A stretch of 64,000 nt of DNA. Source: Methylobacterium nodulans ORS 2060. Its GTDB lineage: Bacteria; Pseudomonadota; Alphaproteobacteria; Rhizobiales; Beijerinckiaceae. Shown in pieces: positions 17,701 through 27,024 of the stretch (the stretch's first letter is position 1; each line of letters opens with the position of its first letter). The notes below the pieces were generated by a model, which was not told where the DNA came from, did not search any database, and worked only from the letters and a program-made list of their open reading frames with translations. The position numbers and the translations under genes are program-made. The stretch is from contig NC_011894.1 in the NCBI RefSeq assembly GCF_000022085.1, forward strand, positions 2,817,501 to 2,881,500. Reading direction: 5' to 3'.

Positions 17701-20409
17701 TCAGGCCACGAACCGGCACTGCGAGGCTGGCGTCCGCGTGTCCATGTCGCGGCCGCGGTTCAGGTGGTCATCCACCTCCGCCGCGCAGCCGAGCATCCGG
17801 GCAAACAGGAAGATCGTGAACGCCGCACTCTCCAGCGCGGAGGCGGACAGCTCTCCGGTGCGGTAGGGCCGCCACAGCATCTTGAGCAGCAGCGCCGCGA
17901 TCACCGCGTCGATGTTGACGCAGTAGACATTGCGCGACACGCCCGCCTCGAACAGCGCCTGCACCAGCGCGCGATAATAGGCGTGGAAGGCGTTGCTGTC
18001 GCCCCGCGCCGCCAGCTGCTCGTGCAGCCAGACCTCGCGCGGATCGTGGTTCACCGCCTTGTCCTTGAACACCGGATGGTTCACGCCCGGGATCTTCTGG
18101 ATGTCGAGGCTGCCGGCACTCTTCCGGTCGGACTTGTAGCGCGCGTACTCCGCCGCCGTCCGGCCGGCGAGCGCCTGAAGGTCGATGCCGTGATCGGGGT
18201 CGGCCGGATCGGCGAGGCCGCTGTCCCGGAACTGCTCGATCAGGAAGGCGATGCCCTCGTAGCCGTTGCCCCCATGCGCGTAGCCCGCATGGGTCAGGAA
18301 CCCGATCAGCGCCTTGTTGAGCTGCACCCGCTCCGGGCTCTCCGGGCCGTCGGCCGAGACCGCGCCCTTGCACCCTTGAGCCGAGATGGTGCCCGGGCCG
18401 TTCGAGAGCAGCAGGCCGACCAGGGTCTCGAACACGAACACGTCGCCCGCATCGGCAGGCTCGCGCCCGAGGAGCGCGAGGCAGCCGATCTCGCCCAGCG
18501 TCCGGCGGGTCAGGAGGTCGGCATTCGGCACGCCGCAGAAGCTGTCTGCCGTGTGCCGCGCCGCCGGGACCGCTGCGCCGAGGAGCACGCCGAACAGCTG
18601 CAGCCACCAGGGCAGACTCTCGGCCGTGAGGCGCGAGATGCGCTTGCGCATCAGCGGCCCCCAGGCGAGCGTCGTGGCGACCGAGGCCAGCACCGCCTCG
18701 CGGGTCGGATGACCGCCGAGACTGCGCAGGTAGCGCAGGAAGACCGAGCGGGCGCCGCGGGCCTGGAGCGCGTCGAGCAGCGCCTCCGCCCGCGGATCCG
18801 GCTCGGGGCCGACGAGGAGTGCGGAGAGATCCGGGTCCGCCGCGACGCGGCCGAGCTCGAAGCTCTCGTCGAGGGCGCTCGGCAGGCCCGCCTCGGCGAA
18901 GCGATCCGTGAGCAGCCGGCAGATCCGCCGGGCCGCCTCTGCCCGCCGCGGCCCCACGAGCGCCGCCGCCGCGGCCAGCACCACGTTCGGCGCGTTGCCC
19001 GCCTCCCGGACCGCCTCGGCGGCCGCGAGTTCGGGCCGGCCGTGCAGGTTCACCTGCGCGGCGACGGCCGCGTTGACCAGGGCGCGGTCGTTCTCGCTCG
19101 CCGGCTCGCGCAGGAGCGCCAGCACGAGGTTGGCCTCCATCGGCAGGCGCGCCGCCTCCAGCATCGAGACGCCGTTGAGGCTCGTGACCTGCGTCTTCGG
19201 GTCCATCTGCGAGGCGCCCGAGGCGTCCTTCATGGCTTGCCGCGGCAGCACCACGCCGATCTGGCGGTTGAGCCGCGCGATCTGCGCGCCGTAGGGCGCC
19301 ACCGCCTCGACCACCGGCAGGTCGAGCGCGGCCGGCAGGCTCAAGGACGCATTCGAGCCGAACCAGGGCTTGAGGGCGAGGCTGCTCTCGGGAGCGAAGT
19401 CGGGCCGCGCCCCGTTCTCGTGCATCACCGCACTCAGCGCCGCCGGGATGTGGGCGATGTTCGTCACCACCGCGCCCCGGGCCGAGACGACGGGGTTGTC
19501 GGGCGTGAACACGCTCGCGACCCCGAACTTCTCCAGGAACCAGCGCTCCTTGGCGGCGGCATCGTCGTCCCCGCCCGCCATGGCGCCGGCATGGCCCACC
19601 GCCCGGGTGAGCCGGCTCTTCCAGCGCCCGACCACGCAGGCGACCACCGGCTTGGTGAAGTGGGCATCGCGCTCGTAGTAGCCGCCCGGCTCCACGTAGA
19701 GCACCGCCGCCTTGCTGCGCGCGTCGTTGGCCAGCGCGAAGGCGAATTCCGGCGCCGCGTACTGGATGTAGACGTCCTTGCCGCTCGAGATCAGCGTGGT
19801 GGTGCCCCAGCCGCTCATGCGCAGGTAGGTGGCGATCGTGGTGGTGAAGTTGCCGGAATTGGAGAAGATCGCGATCGAGCCGGGCTTGAGTGCCTCGCCC
19901 GGGCTGTCGCCGCCGAGCGCGCCGCCGATGCGGACCTGATGGTAGGCGTCGGCCACCCCCAGGCTGTTGCCGCCGAAGATGTCGACGCCGTTCTGCTGGC
20001 CGAGCGCCCGGATCTCGCGGCTGTCGTGCACCGAGAGTTTTTCCGTGACGATGAAGATCTTGCGCAGGTCCGGGTTGACCCGGATCAGCTCGGCGACGCC
20101 GTCGCGGGCCCCCGCGGGCGGCAGGTAGACGACCCCGCAATTGAAGCGGTGGCCGGCCTCCAGGCCCTCGCGCACGTTGTTGTAGACCGGGATCTCTCCG
20201 AGCGGCGTCTCCAGCCCCTGGCCGCGGCGGCCCGGCGAGGTGCCGAACACCACGTTGCCCCCCGAATAGGCGTGGCCGACCGGCGTGACGTCGCTCGACT
20301 CGCCGCCTAAGATGTTGAGCACGCAGACCCGGTCCTCGCGCGTGGCGATCTGGTCGAGCGAGCTGATGCCGACGTAGTACTTGAAGCTGCCGATGCCCGG
20401 CTTGTGCAT
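17701..20409 (-). CDS. ATP-citrate-lyase-like large subunit (CoA ligase alpha plus citrate-synthase-like domain)
   Basis: This 902-aa protein joins a succinyl-CoA-synthetase-alpha-like module (about 1-330) to a citrate-synthase-homology region at the C-terminus (about 640-902). H273 in [10 protein letters not shown] is the phospho-histidine of the ligase half-reaction. In the lyase part, NHP (H778) and [10 protein letters not shown] (D834) match catalytic positions of ATP-citrate lyase, but the segment aligned with the DHGP motif reads SNGP, so the first catalytic His appears to be Asn (N670). At 902 residues it is much longer than usual AclA subunits (about 610); residues 390-640 are an extra helical region. 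The start has GGGAGG upstream and the ATP-grasp subunit gene ends 14 bp before it. Malyl- or another acyl-CoA chemistry is an alternative. Confidence 0.8.
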   Translation of the reverse strand: MHKPGIGSFKYYVGISSLDQIATREDRVCVLNILGGESSDVTPVGHAYSGGNVVFGTSPGRRGQGLETPLGEIPVYNNVREGLEAGHRFNCGVVYLPPAGARDGVAELIRVNPDLRKIFIVTEKLSVHDSREIRALGQQNGVDIFGGNSLGVADAYHQVRIGGALGGDSPGEALKPGSIAIFSNSGNFTTTIATYLRMSGWGTTTLISSGKDVYIQYAAPEFAFALANDARSKAAVLYVEPGGYYERDAHFTKPVVACVVGRWKSRLTRAVGHAGAMAGGDDDAAAKERWFLEKFGVASVFTPDNPVVSARGAVVTNIAHIPAALSAVMHENGARPDFAPESSLALKPWFGSNASLSLPAALDLPVVEAVAPYGAQIARLNRQIGVVLPRQAMKDASGASQMDPKTQVTSLNGVSMLEAARLPMEANLVLALLREPASENDRALVNAAVAAQVNLHGRPELAAAEAVREAGNAPNVVLAAAAALVGPRRAEAARRICRLLTDRFAEAGLPSALDESFELGRVAADPDLSALLVGPEPDPRAEALLDALQARGARSVFLRYLRSLGGHPTREAVLASVATTLAWGPLMRKRISRLTAESLPWWLQLFGVLLGAAVPAARHTADSFCGVPNADLLTRRTLGEIGCLALLGREPADAGDVFVFETLVGLLLSNGPGTISAQGCKGAVSADGPESPERVQLNKALIGFLTHAGYAHGGNGYEGIAFLIEQFRDSGLADPADPDHGIDLQALAGRTAAEYARYKSDRKSAGSLDIQKIPGVNHPVFKDKAVNHDPREVWLHEQLAARGDSNAFHAYYRALVQALFEAGVSRNVYCVNIDAVIAALLLKMLWRPYRTGELSASALESAAFTIFLFARMLGCAAEVDDHLNRGRDMDTRTPASQCRFVA

Positions 20410-20423
20410 CTTTTCCTCCCCTT

Positions 20424-21719
20424 TTACTCGGCGGCCTGGCGCAGCGGCTCGCCGCTGCCGAGGGCGCGCGCCACGGCCTCGCGCCCGCCCTGCCTCATCC
20501 ACTGGTCGGCCGTGCGGGCGTAGGCGACGACCTCGCTCATGTCGGAATCGAAGCCGAACAGCCGGTAGGGCAGGCCGAGCGCCTCGGCGGTGTCGCGCAG
20601 CGCGCCCATGCCGCGCACGAGGTTCGGCCCGCCGCGGCCGGCGACGATGTACAGGGGCGTCGGCCCGTGCCGGCCCACATGCTCGCGCAGGGCATCCGCC
20701 ATGGCCCGGAAGGTCTCGAAGATGTCGGTGTTGTTCGACTTGCCGCCGATGATGAACAGCACGTTGGCCTGCTTCAGCCAGTGCTTGAAGCAGATGCGCG
20801 CCACCTCCTTCATCTTCGCGTAGGGCGGGTTGCCGCCGAAATCCGAGGAGATGATCGCGTCGTCGCCGAGCATCTCGGTGACGAGGGAGTTGGCGCCGCC
20901 GCCGAAGGTCGGGGCCAGGATGGTGCCGGCCGGGTTGATGACGCAGACGTCGCTCTGGCCCTGGTAGGTGCGCAAGCCGTTGATCTCGGCCTCGAAGTCC
21001 GAGTAGTCGACCGAGAACAGGTGGCCGGGCAGGCCGAGGCGCTGCCAGCGCGGATCGTCGCGGTCGAAGCCGCACTTGAAGTCGCAGGCCACGGGCGTCA
21101 GCCGGCCGGTGCGGTCGGGGCGCATGCGGATCGGGTTGAGCTCGACCGTGGTCATGCCGAAGCCGTGGTAGAGCTCCCACAGCTTGGGCAATTGCTGCAC
21201 CAGCGGCGAGATCAGGGCCTTGGGCGCGTTCAGCTCCGAGAGGGCGTTGGCGACCACGAAGGCCTTGAGGCCGGTGAGCGGGTCGAAGGGCACCTGCGCC
21301 ACCTCGCTCCGGTCGAGTTCCTCGATGTCGACCCCGCCCCGGTGGGTGAGCGTCATGGTCGGGGCGCGGAAGCGGGTGCTGTCGGTGATCGAGAAATAGA
21401 CCTCGTGCTCGGCGGGCACCGCGCCTTCGAAGGTGACGCCGTTGGCCTTGGCCAGCGCATTGCCGTGGCGGTGCTCGACGAAGTAGAGCCGCTCCTTCTC
21501 GCGCAGGGCCGTCCCGAGGTCGCGGGCGCGGCCGACGAGGCCGGCCTTGCCCTTCTTGCCGACGCCGCCCTTGAACACCGGCTTGATGAAGATCGAGCCG
21601 TGGCGGTCGATCAGGCCCTTGATCTCTTCCTCGCTGGCGTCCGGGCCGAGCACCTCGGCCGTCGGGAAGCCGGCGAACTGCAACAGCTTGGCGCCGTGCA
21701 ACATGCCCGTGACCTGCAT
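20424..21719 (-). CDS. ATP-citrate-lyase-like small subunit (ATP-grasp)
   Basis: This 431-aa protein has the ATP-grasp and CoA-ligase-beta domains of ATP-citrate lyase and succinyl-CoA synthetase. KPVFKGGVGKKGKAG (near residue 45) is the nucleotide-binding strand, TTVELNPIR carries metal ligands, and TILAPTFGGGANS with IIGGKSNNTD forms the C-terminal flavodoxin-like domain. With the next gene it would make citryl-CoA or a related acyl-CoA from ATP, CoA and a carboxylic acid. The start at 21719 is preceded by GGAGG. The two genes are 14 bp apart and surely co-transcribed. The N-terminus MQVTGMLHGAKLLQFAGFPT matches the organisation of AclB rather than SucC. Confidence 0.85.
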   Translation of the reverse strand: MQVTGMLHGAKLLQFAGFPTAEVLGPDASEEEIKGLIDRHGSIFIKPVFKGGVGKKGKAGLVGRARDLGTALREKERLYFVEHRHGNALAKANGVTFEGAVPAEHEVYFSITDSTRFRAPTMTLTHRGGVDIEELDRSEVAQVPFDPLTGLKAFVVANALSELNAPKALISPLVQQLPKLWELYHGFGMTTVELNPIRMRPDRTGRLTPVACDFKCGFDRDDPRWQRLGLPGHLFSVDYSDFEAEINGLRTYQGQSDVCVINPAGTILAPTFGGGANSLVTEMLGDDAIISSDFGGNPPYAKMKEVARICFKHWLKQANVLFIIGGKSNNTDIFETFRAMADALREHVGRHGPTPLYIVAGRGGPNLVRGMGALRDTAEALGLPYRLFGFDSDMSEVVAYARTADQWMRQGGREAVARALGSGEPLRQAAE

Positions 21720-21821
21720 CCGTTTCCTCCGCGCTGTATTTGCCCGGATCTTACGGATGGAACCTGTCACTAACCTGTCGCGCGGCGAATTCTTTGCGAG
21801 CCCAAGGTTGAGCTTGCCGCA

Positions 21822-22910
21822 TCAGCGCCCCTCGGTGGCGCGCCGCCATTGGCGCAGCATCCGGGCCCGCTTGATCTGGTCGAGATAGGTGAGGAGTTCC
21901 GGGCCGACCGCGATCGGGCGCAGAGCCGGGGCGGTCGCGACCGGGTCGTCGGGCCGGCGCGCGTCGGGGCGCGCGGGCGTCACCGACCGGGCGGCGAGCT
22001 GCGCCTGTCCTGCCCGGGACAGCATGTAATCCATGAAGAGCCGCGCTGCCGCCTTGTGGCGTGCGGCCTTCGGGATGAAGGCGATGCGCGAGGTCACGAG
22101 CGTGTAGTCGGAGAGCAGTACGACGCCGAGCGCGGGATCGTGCTTGGCCCGCTCCAGGGCGTAGGAGCCGAACACGTCGAAGGCGATGAGCGCCTCGCCG
22201 GAGGAGACGCGGTCGAGCATCGTCGAGGTTGTCGTGTAGAGCTTCGCACCGGCCTGCCCCAGGGCCCGGACGAGGTCCCAAGTCCGGGGCGTCACCTCAA
22301 GGTTCTGCGCCAGGAACAGGAAGCCGACGCCGCTGCGCTCGGGGTCGTAGGCGGCGACCTTGCCCTGCCACGCCTCCGGGTTCTGCGTCAGGGCCCGGAG
22401 GAGCTCCGCATGGCTGCGCGGCACCCGGCTCTCCGGCAGCAGGGTACGATTGTACGCGAGGGCGACGGGCTCGGCCGTGATGCCGTAGGCCTCGTTGCGC
22501 CAGACCGCCCAGGCCGGCAGGCCCTCCGCCTCCCGGGAGACATGGCGCTCGGCGTAGCCGTCGTTCACGAGCTTGACCTGGAGATCCATGGCCGAGCTCC
22601 AGATGATGTCCGCCGTGCCACCGCCCGCCGCAGCCTCGGCCAGGAATTCCTCGTAGAGATTCGACGAGTTCACCTTGGCGTAGGAGACCGAAAGGCCGGG
22701 ATGGAGCTGGCGGAAACCCTCCAGCATCGCGGCGGCCTCGGCCTCGTCGGTCGTCGCGCGAATGACGACCGTGCCCTCCCGCTGCGCCGCCGCGAGGTCC
22801 TGGCGGGCGGCATCGACAGAAGCGTCGACCTGCGCCCGGGCGGAGGTCAGAAGAACGGCGAGGAAGGCCGCGAGCCCGATCAGCCCGGCCGCAAGGATCC
22901 GCACGCGCAC
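21822..22910 (-). CDS. Periplasmic solute-binding protein (AfuA/Fbp-like)
   Basis: This 362-aa protein is a secreted type 2 binding protein of the iron(III)/thiamine/sugar-phosphate group. The signal peptide core is ILAAGLIGLAAFLAVLLTS with cleavage after SARA. The fold motifs EGTVVIRATTDEAEAAAMLEGF and DIIWSSAMDLQVKL are typical. The GTG at 22910 was chosen because GGGAGGA lies about six bases upstream; an ATG at 22949 would place 13 charged residues before the signal. It is divergent from the two-component genes (147 bp) and 102 bp upstream of the lyase genes. Such proteins often accompany TctD/TctE pairs and may present tricarboxylate to the sensor. No ABC partner is present. Confidence 0.8.
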   Translation of the reverse strand: MRVRILAAGLIGLAAFLAVLLTSARAQVDASVDAARQDLAAAQREGTVVIRATTDEAEAAAMLEGFRQLHPGLSVSYAKVNSSNLYEEFLAEAAAGGGTADIIWSSAMDLQVKLVNDGYAERHVSREAEGLPAWAVWRNEAYGITAEPVALAYNRTLLPESRVPRSHAELLRALTQNPEAWQGKVAAYDPERSGVGFLFLAQNLEVTPRTWDLVRALGQAGAKLYTTTSTMLDRVSSGEALIAFDVFGSYALERAKHDPALGVVLLSDYTLVTSRIAFIPKAARHKAAARLFMDYMLSRAGQAQLAARSVTPARPDARRPDDPVATAPALRPIAVGPELLTYLDQIKRARMLRQWRRATEGR

Positions 22911-23057
22911 CCGTTCCTCCCTGAACCTCCGAACCTTTCGGTTGCCCACGGCGCCATGGGCGGCGAGGATCGGAGGCTACAGGCTCGCGCCGCGATTCCA
23001 AGCCGCTCCGCCGCGGCCCGGACACGGGGGCGGCCGGCTCCGAGGGAGGAGCAGCGG

Positions 23058-23723
23058 ATGCGGGTGCTGGTCGTCGAGGACGATGCCGCCCTGGCCCGGG
23101 GATTGGTGGCGGCGCTCCGGCTCGCCGGGCTGGCGGTGGACCACGAGGCCGACGGGGCCGAGGCGGCGAGGCTCGCGCTCTCCGAGCCCTACAGCCTGAT
23201 CGTCCTCGATGTCGGCCTGCCGGGCCTGTCCGGCTTCGAGGTGCTCCGCCGCATCCGCGCCGCGAAGAGCGCGGTCCCGGTGATGATCCTGACCGCCCGG
23301 GACGCGGTGACGGACCGGGTGCGCGGGCTCGATCTCGGCGCCGACGACTACCTGCTCAAGCCGTTCGCACCGGCCGAGTTCGAGGCGCGCGTCCGGGCCC
23401 TGATCCGGCGGGGCCAGGGCCTGCCGAACCCCGTGCTGCGCTGCGGGGCCCTCTCCCTCGACCGCGCGACCGGGACGGTGACGCTCGGCGACGAGCCGGT
23501 GAGCCTGCGGCGCCGGGAACTCGCGGTGCTCACGGTGCTGATGGCGCGGGCCGGACAGGTGGTGCCGAAGGAGCGGCTGAGCGGCGAGGTGTTCGGCTTC
23601 GACGAGGCGGTGGCCCCCAACGCCCTCGAACTCTATGTCGCCCGCCTGCGCAAGAAGCTGCAGCCGAACGGACCGGAGATCCGCACCATCCGCGGCCTCG
23701 GCTACCTTCTGGACGGCCGATGA
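23058..23723 (+). CDS. OmpR-family response regulator, TctD-like
   Basis: This 221-aa protein has a receiver domain (1-115) with acidic pocket ED at 8-9, phospho-acceptor D51 in LIVLDVGLPG and the conserved Lys in YLLKPFAP. The C-terminal winged helix (about 125-220) includes LSLRRRELAVLTVLMARAG-like recognition and IRTIRGLGYLL. GGGAGGA precedes the ATG. The gene overlaps the kinase gene by four bases and faces away from the uptake and cleavage operon, whose promoter in the 147-bp intergenic region is the obvious target. The TctD assignment rests on its kinase partner and the gene context. Confidence 0.88.
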   Translation: MRVLVVEDDAALARGLVAALRLAGLAVDHEADGAEAARLALSEPYSLIVLDVGLPGLSGFEVLRRIRAAKSAVPVMILTARDAVTDRVRGLDLGADDYLLKPFAPAEFEARVRALIRRGQGLPNPVLRCGALSLDRATGTVTLGDEPVSLRRRELAVLTVLMARAGQVVPKERLSGEVFGFDEAVAPNALELYVARLRKKLQPNGPEIRTIRGLGYLLDGR

Positions 23724-25150
23724 GCCGGCATCCTCCCTCGCTGCGGCGCGGGCTGATGGCGCGGATGCTGTTGCCCGCGGCGGCGCTCGCCCTGGTGCTC
23801 GGCTTCGGCGGCGCCCTCGTCATCCGCGACGTCGTCGAGACGACGCACGACCGGCTCCTCGACGGCTCGGTGCTGGCGATCGCCGAGCGCCTCGCGCTGG
23901 ACGAGGACAACGAGGTGACGGTGGATCTGCCGCGGGTGGCGCTCGGCATGCTGGAGAGCCAGGCGCAGGACCGGATCTACTACAGCGTCAGCTACGGCGG
24001 GCAGCTGGTGACGGGCTACCGCGATCTGCCCCGCGCGGCGGTGACGGAGCTGGAGCCCGGCGTCACGCGCCACTGGGATTCCGTGATGCGCGGTGCGCCC
24101 GTCCGCGTCGCCGCGCAGGCCCGGAGGATCTACGGCAAGCCGGAGCCCGTCCTCGTCCAGGTGGCGGAGACGCGGGATGCCCGCCGCGCCCTGCAGACGC
24201 GGCTCCTCGGCGGGCTGATCCTGCTCGAGGCGGGGCTCCTCGGCCTCGTGGGGGTGCTGACATGGCACGGGATCGGCCGCGGCCTGGAGCCCCTGAACCG
24301 GCTGAGCGCTGAGATCGACCGCCGGGCGGTGCCCGGCGCGATCAGCCTGCGGCCCCTCGACGCGTCGCAGGTGCCCAAGGAGGCGGTCGCGCCGGTCCTT
24401 GCCTTCAACACCCTGCTGGCGCGGCTGGAGCAAGCCATGGGCGCGATGCGTCGCTTCACGGCCGATGCATCCCATCAGATGCGCACGCCCCTCGCGGTGC
24501 TGCGCACGCATCTCGACCTCGCGCGCCGCTACGGCGTCGCAGCCAGTTCCGAGGGGCGCGCCGCCCTCGACGATATCGAGGGGGCGGCGGAGCGCCTGGA
24601 GCACCTCCTGTCGCAGCTCATCGCTCTCGCCCGGGCCGACGAGGCCGCCGATGCCGTGACGACGACCGATCTCGATCTCGCCGAGGTTGCGGCGGCCGTC
24701 CTCGCCGAACAGGTACCGCGGGCGCTCGCCGCCGGGGTCGAGATCGCGTTCGAGCGGCCCGACGGGCCGGTCATGATCCTGGCCCACCCCACCCTCGTGG
24801 GCGAGATCCTCGGCAACCTCATCGACAACGCGATTCGCTACGGCGGAAGCGGCGCATCGGTGGTCGTGCGCGTCGCCAACGACGCGGCCGGGGCCCGTGT
24901 CGAGATCGAGGACGACGGGCCCGGCATCCCCTCGTCGGAGCGGGAGAAGGTCTTTGCGCGCTTCTACCGCGTGGCCCGGAGCGGCGGTCCGGAGGGCAGC
25001 GGCCTTGGCCTCGCCGTCGTCCGGGCCCTCGCCGACCGGATCGGCGCAGCCGTCACCTTGGAGGAAGGAAGCCGAGGCGGGCCCGGGCTGCTTGCGAGAG
25101 TGGTCTTCCGGCCAGTCTCGTCAGGCCTCTCAGGCCCTGCACCAGCGTAA
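23720..25150 (+). CDS. Sensor histidine kinase, TctE-like
   Basis: This 476-aa membrane kinase has two transmembrane segments (about 14-36 and 162-184) enclosing a periplasmic domain of about 125 residues like the 2CSK_N domain of TctE kinases that sense tri- or dicarboxylates. The phospho-acceptor is H252 in ADASHQMRTPL. The ATPase domain shows GNLIDNAIRYGG, EDDGPGIP and GSGLGLAVV. It is coupled to the regulator gene by an ATGA overlap. Sensing of citrate or a related acid is inferred from the divergent operon, which encodes a tricarboxylate-type symporter and an ATP-citrate-lyase-like enzyme. Confidence 0.88.
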   Translation: MSRHPPSLRRGLMARMLLPAAALALVLGFGGALVIRDVVETTHDRLLDGSVLAIAERLALDEDNEVTVDLPRVALGMLESQAQDRIYYSVSYGGQLVTGYRDLPRAAVTELEPGVTRHWDSVMRGAPVRVAAQARRIYGKPEPVLVQVAETRDARRALQTRLLGGLILLEAGLLGLVGVLTWHGIGRGLEPLNRLSAEIDRRAVPGAISLRPLDASQVPKEAVAPVLAFNTLLARLEQAMGAMRRFTADASHQMRTPLAVLRTHLDLARRYGVAASSEGRAALDDIEGAAERLEHLLSQLIALARADEAADAVTTTDLDLAEVAAAVLAEQVPRALAAGVEIAFERPDGPVMILAHPTLVGEILGNLIDNAIRYGGSGASVVVRVANDAAGARVEIEDDGPGIPSSEREKVFARFYRVARSGGPEGSGLGLAVVRALADRIGAAVTLEEGSRGGPGLLARVVFRPVSSGLSGPAPA

Positions 25151-25268
25151 GAGCGCATGGCAACCGGCGGGTGATCGGCCCGAAAAGGCAAAGCCCGAAA
25201 GGCTTGCGATCTTGACGCATGCGGTTCGATGCCGGACGACCCACGGTCTCAATCGAAACTGACCTTCG

Positions 25269-25432
25269 TGGAAGCCGCCCCGCTCCTCATGCTGAGGTGC
25301 TGCGGCGCAGCCGCAGCCTCGATGCACCCCGGAAGGGTTATCCAAGACACGAGTTTGGCCGGGATCGCCGTTCAGGGGTGCTTCGAGGCAGCCTGCGGCT
25401 GCACCTCAGCATGAGGAGCGGTGGAGCTGCCA
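25269..25432. repeat. Palindromic intergenic repeat R1, copy 1
   Basis: Two 32-base arms at 25269-25300 and 25401-25432 are near-perfect inverted repeats built around CTCCTCATGCTGAGGTGC. Between them lies GGGGTGCTTCGAGGC. The same arms and the same 15-base interior recur at 63468-63646. The element sits in the 573-bp gap between the kinase gene and the convergent aminotransferase gene; the remainder of that gap holds repeat R2 and no gene. Confidence 0.75.
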
Positions 25433-25440
25433 CGAGAGGG

Positions 25441-25510
25441 AGCGCTCATTCAGCCGCGGTTTCATCCATCAGGGGCAGCCCGACCGGTGGCGAAGTGATG
25501 CCACCGGCCC
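25441..25510 (+). repeat. Dispersed repeat R2, copy 1
   Basis: These 70 bases, starting AGCGCTCATTCAGCCGCGG, align without gaps to the reverse complement of 52417-52486 with 57 of 70 identities by hand count. A shorter related piece containing GGCCGGTGGTGAGTT occurs near 34326. R2 directly follows R1 here, and at 52 kb the flank also ends in an R1-like GAGGAGCGG, so R1 and R2 may be parts of one mosaic element. Confidence 0.65.
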
Positions 25511-25723
25511 AGACTGCTGGGGCAGCGGGTGCTGACGCGCATGCTTGCGCATCGGGCCGTCGACCCATCTCGCATTGTCGATGCCACCAGAGGCTTTGTG
25601 ACGAGGCTTGGCGACAAGCCGAGACCGGAACCAACGGTCACATGAAAATGACCGTTGGTATGATCTGGAGCCAGGAATGGGGGCGCGGGGCAAGCGTATC
25701 GCCCCGGCCCGGTCCGGGCGCCC

Positions 25724-26917
25724 CTACTCCGCAGCCAGGGCCGCCGGCCCGGCATGTCCGGCCAGCACCTGCATGGCGGCGTCGACGCCGCCGGGACGAT
25801 GCGGGATACAGCGCACCCTCAGGCCCATCTCGACGCCCGCCAGCGTTCCGGTGACCATCAGGTCATGGAAGTCGCCGAGATGTCCGATGCGAAAGACCCG
25901 GTCTGCCAGCGGACCCAGGCCATTGCCGAGGGACATGTTGCTCCGTGCCAGGATTTCGGCCCGGAGCGCGTCGGCGGAATGTCCGTCCGGCAAGCGAACC
26001 GCCGTGAGGGCCGAAGAATACTCGGCCGGATTGCGGCACTGGATCTCGAAGCCCCAATGCGCCACGCAGGCCCGGGTCGCTGCAGCGGCGCGGTCGTGCC
26101 GGGCGAACACCGCTGGCAGCCCCTCCGCCCGCAGCATCTCCAGCGCCACCGCGAGCCCCTGGAGGAGGTTGGTCGAGGGCGTGTAGGGAAAGTAGCCGGT
26201 AGCGTTCGCCGCGAGCATCTCCTCCCAGTTCCAGTAAGAGTTGGGCAGACGGGCCGTCTTCGCCGCGGCCAGGGCCTTGTCGGACACGGCATTGAAGGAG
26301 AGGCCGGGCGGCAGCATCAGCCCCTTCTGCGATCCCGCGACCGTGACGTCGACGCCCCACTCGTCGTGGCGGTAGTCGATGGAGCCGAGGGAGGAGATCG
26401 TGTCGACGAGGAGCAGCGCCGGGTGACGGGCCGCGTCGAGAGCCCGGCGCACCGCCGCGACATTCGACGTCACCCCGGTCGAGGTCTCGTTGTGGACGAT
26501 GCACACCGCCTTGATGGTGTGGGACCGGTCCTCGGCGAGGCGGGCCTTGATTGCGCCCGCATCGACGCCGGAGCGCCAGTCGCCCTTCAGGAACTCCGCC
26601 TCGAGCCCGAGGCGCTTGGCAAGCCGGCTCCACAGAGTGGCGAACCACCCGGTCTCGAACATCAGCACCCGGTCGCCCGGCGAGAGCGTGTTGACCAGGG
26701 CCGCCTCCCAGGCGCCGGTGCCCGAGGCCGGGTAGATCACGACCGGGTTCGTCGTGCCGAAGACGGGCCGGATCTCCTGCAGGATTGTCCGGCCGAGCCG
26801 ACCGAATTCCGGCCCGCGGTGATCGATGGTCGGCTTGGCGATGGCCGCCAGGATCGGCAGCGGCGTGTTGGTGGGACCCGGGATCTGAAGAAAGTGGCGG
26901 CCCGGCATGTGGGTCAT
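25724..26917 (-). CDS. Serine/aspartate-glyoxylate aminotransferase family protein
   Basis: This 397-aa PLP enzyme belongs to the class V serine-glyoxylate/alanine-glyoxylate aminotransferase group. It begins HFLQIPGPTNTPLPIL and TIDHRGPEFG, and the PLP lysine lies in VAGSQKGLMLPPGL. The length is standard. SgaA of the serine cycle and BhcA of the beta-hydroxyaspartate cycle share these motifs, so the donor amino acid cannot be fixed; no other BHAC gene is nearby. The start has GGGAGGA upstream. It is divergent from a D-2-hydroxyacid dehydrogenase gene, and an AT-rich candidate operator lies in the shared promoter region, so both may belong to one GntR regulon. Confidence 0.85.
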   Translation of the reverse strand: MTHMPGRHFLQIPGPTNTPLPILAAIAKPTIDHRGPEFGRLGRTILQEIRPVFGTTNPVVIYPASGTGAWEAALVNTLSPGDRVLMFETGWFATLWSRLAKRLGLEAEFLKGDWRSGVDAGAIKARLAEDRSHTIKAVCIVHNETSTGVTSNVAAVRRALDAARHPALLLVDTISSLGSIDYRHDEWGVDVTVAGSQKGLMLPPGLSFNAVSDKALAAAKTARLPNSYWNWEEMLAANATGYFPYTPSTNLLQGLAVALEMLRAEGLPAVFARHDRAAAATRACVAHWGFEIQCRNPAEYSSALTAVRLPDGHSADALRAEILARSNMSLGNGLGPLADRVFRIGHLGDFHDLMVTGTLAGVEMGLRVRCIPHRPGGVDAAMQVLAGHAGPAALAAE

Positions 26918-26959
26918 GAGATCCTCCCCGGCATTCTGCCCGTCGCTGTGGCGTCTTTT

Positions 26960-26979
26960 GAATTTTGTATTATGTATCC
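26960..26979 (+). promoter_or_regulatory. Candidate operator in the divergent promoter region
   Basis: The 20-base AT-rich motif GAATTTTGTATTATGTATCC stands out in this high-GC region between the aminotransferase and dehydrogenase genes. A related motif (14 of 20 identical) lies at 34160-34179 upstream of the MFS operon. A GntR-family regulator gene lies between the two operons. Operator function is inferred. Confidence 0.45.
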
Positions 26980-27024
26980 GGACCAGGCAAGAGGCGGCGG
27001 CCGGCCGAGTCGGGGGAGGGGTGG

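Noticed and set aside
17671-20310. An 879-codon plus-strand frame opposite the AclA-like gene
   Set aside because: It is rich in Arg, His and Glu without any motif and mirrors the codon pattern of the real minus-strand gene; long antisense frames are expected at this GC content.
25724-26917. Aminotransferase as evidence of a complete beta-hydroxyaspartate cycle
   Set aside because: No hydroxyaspartate aldolase, dehydratase or iminosuccinate reductase gene is present, so only family membership is claimed.
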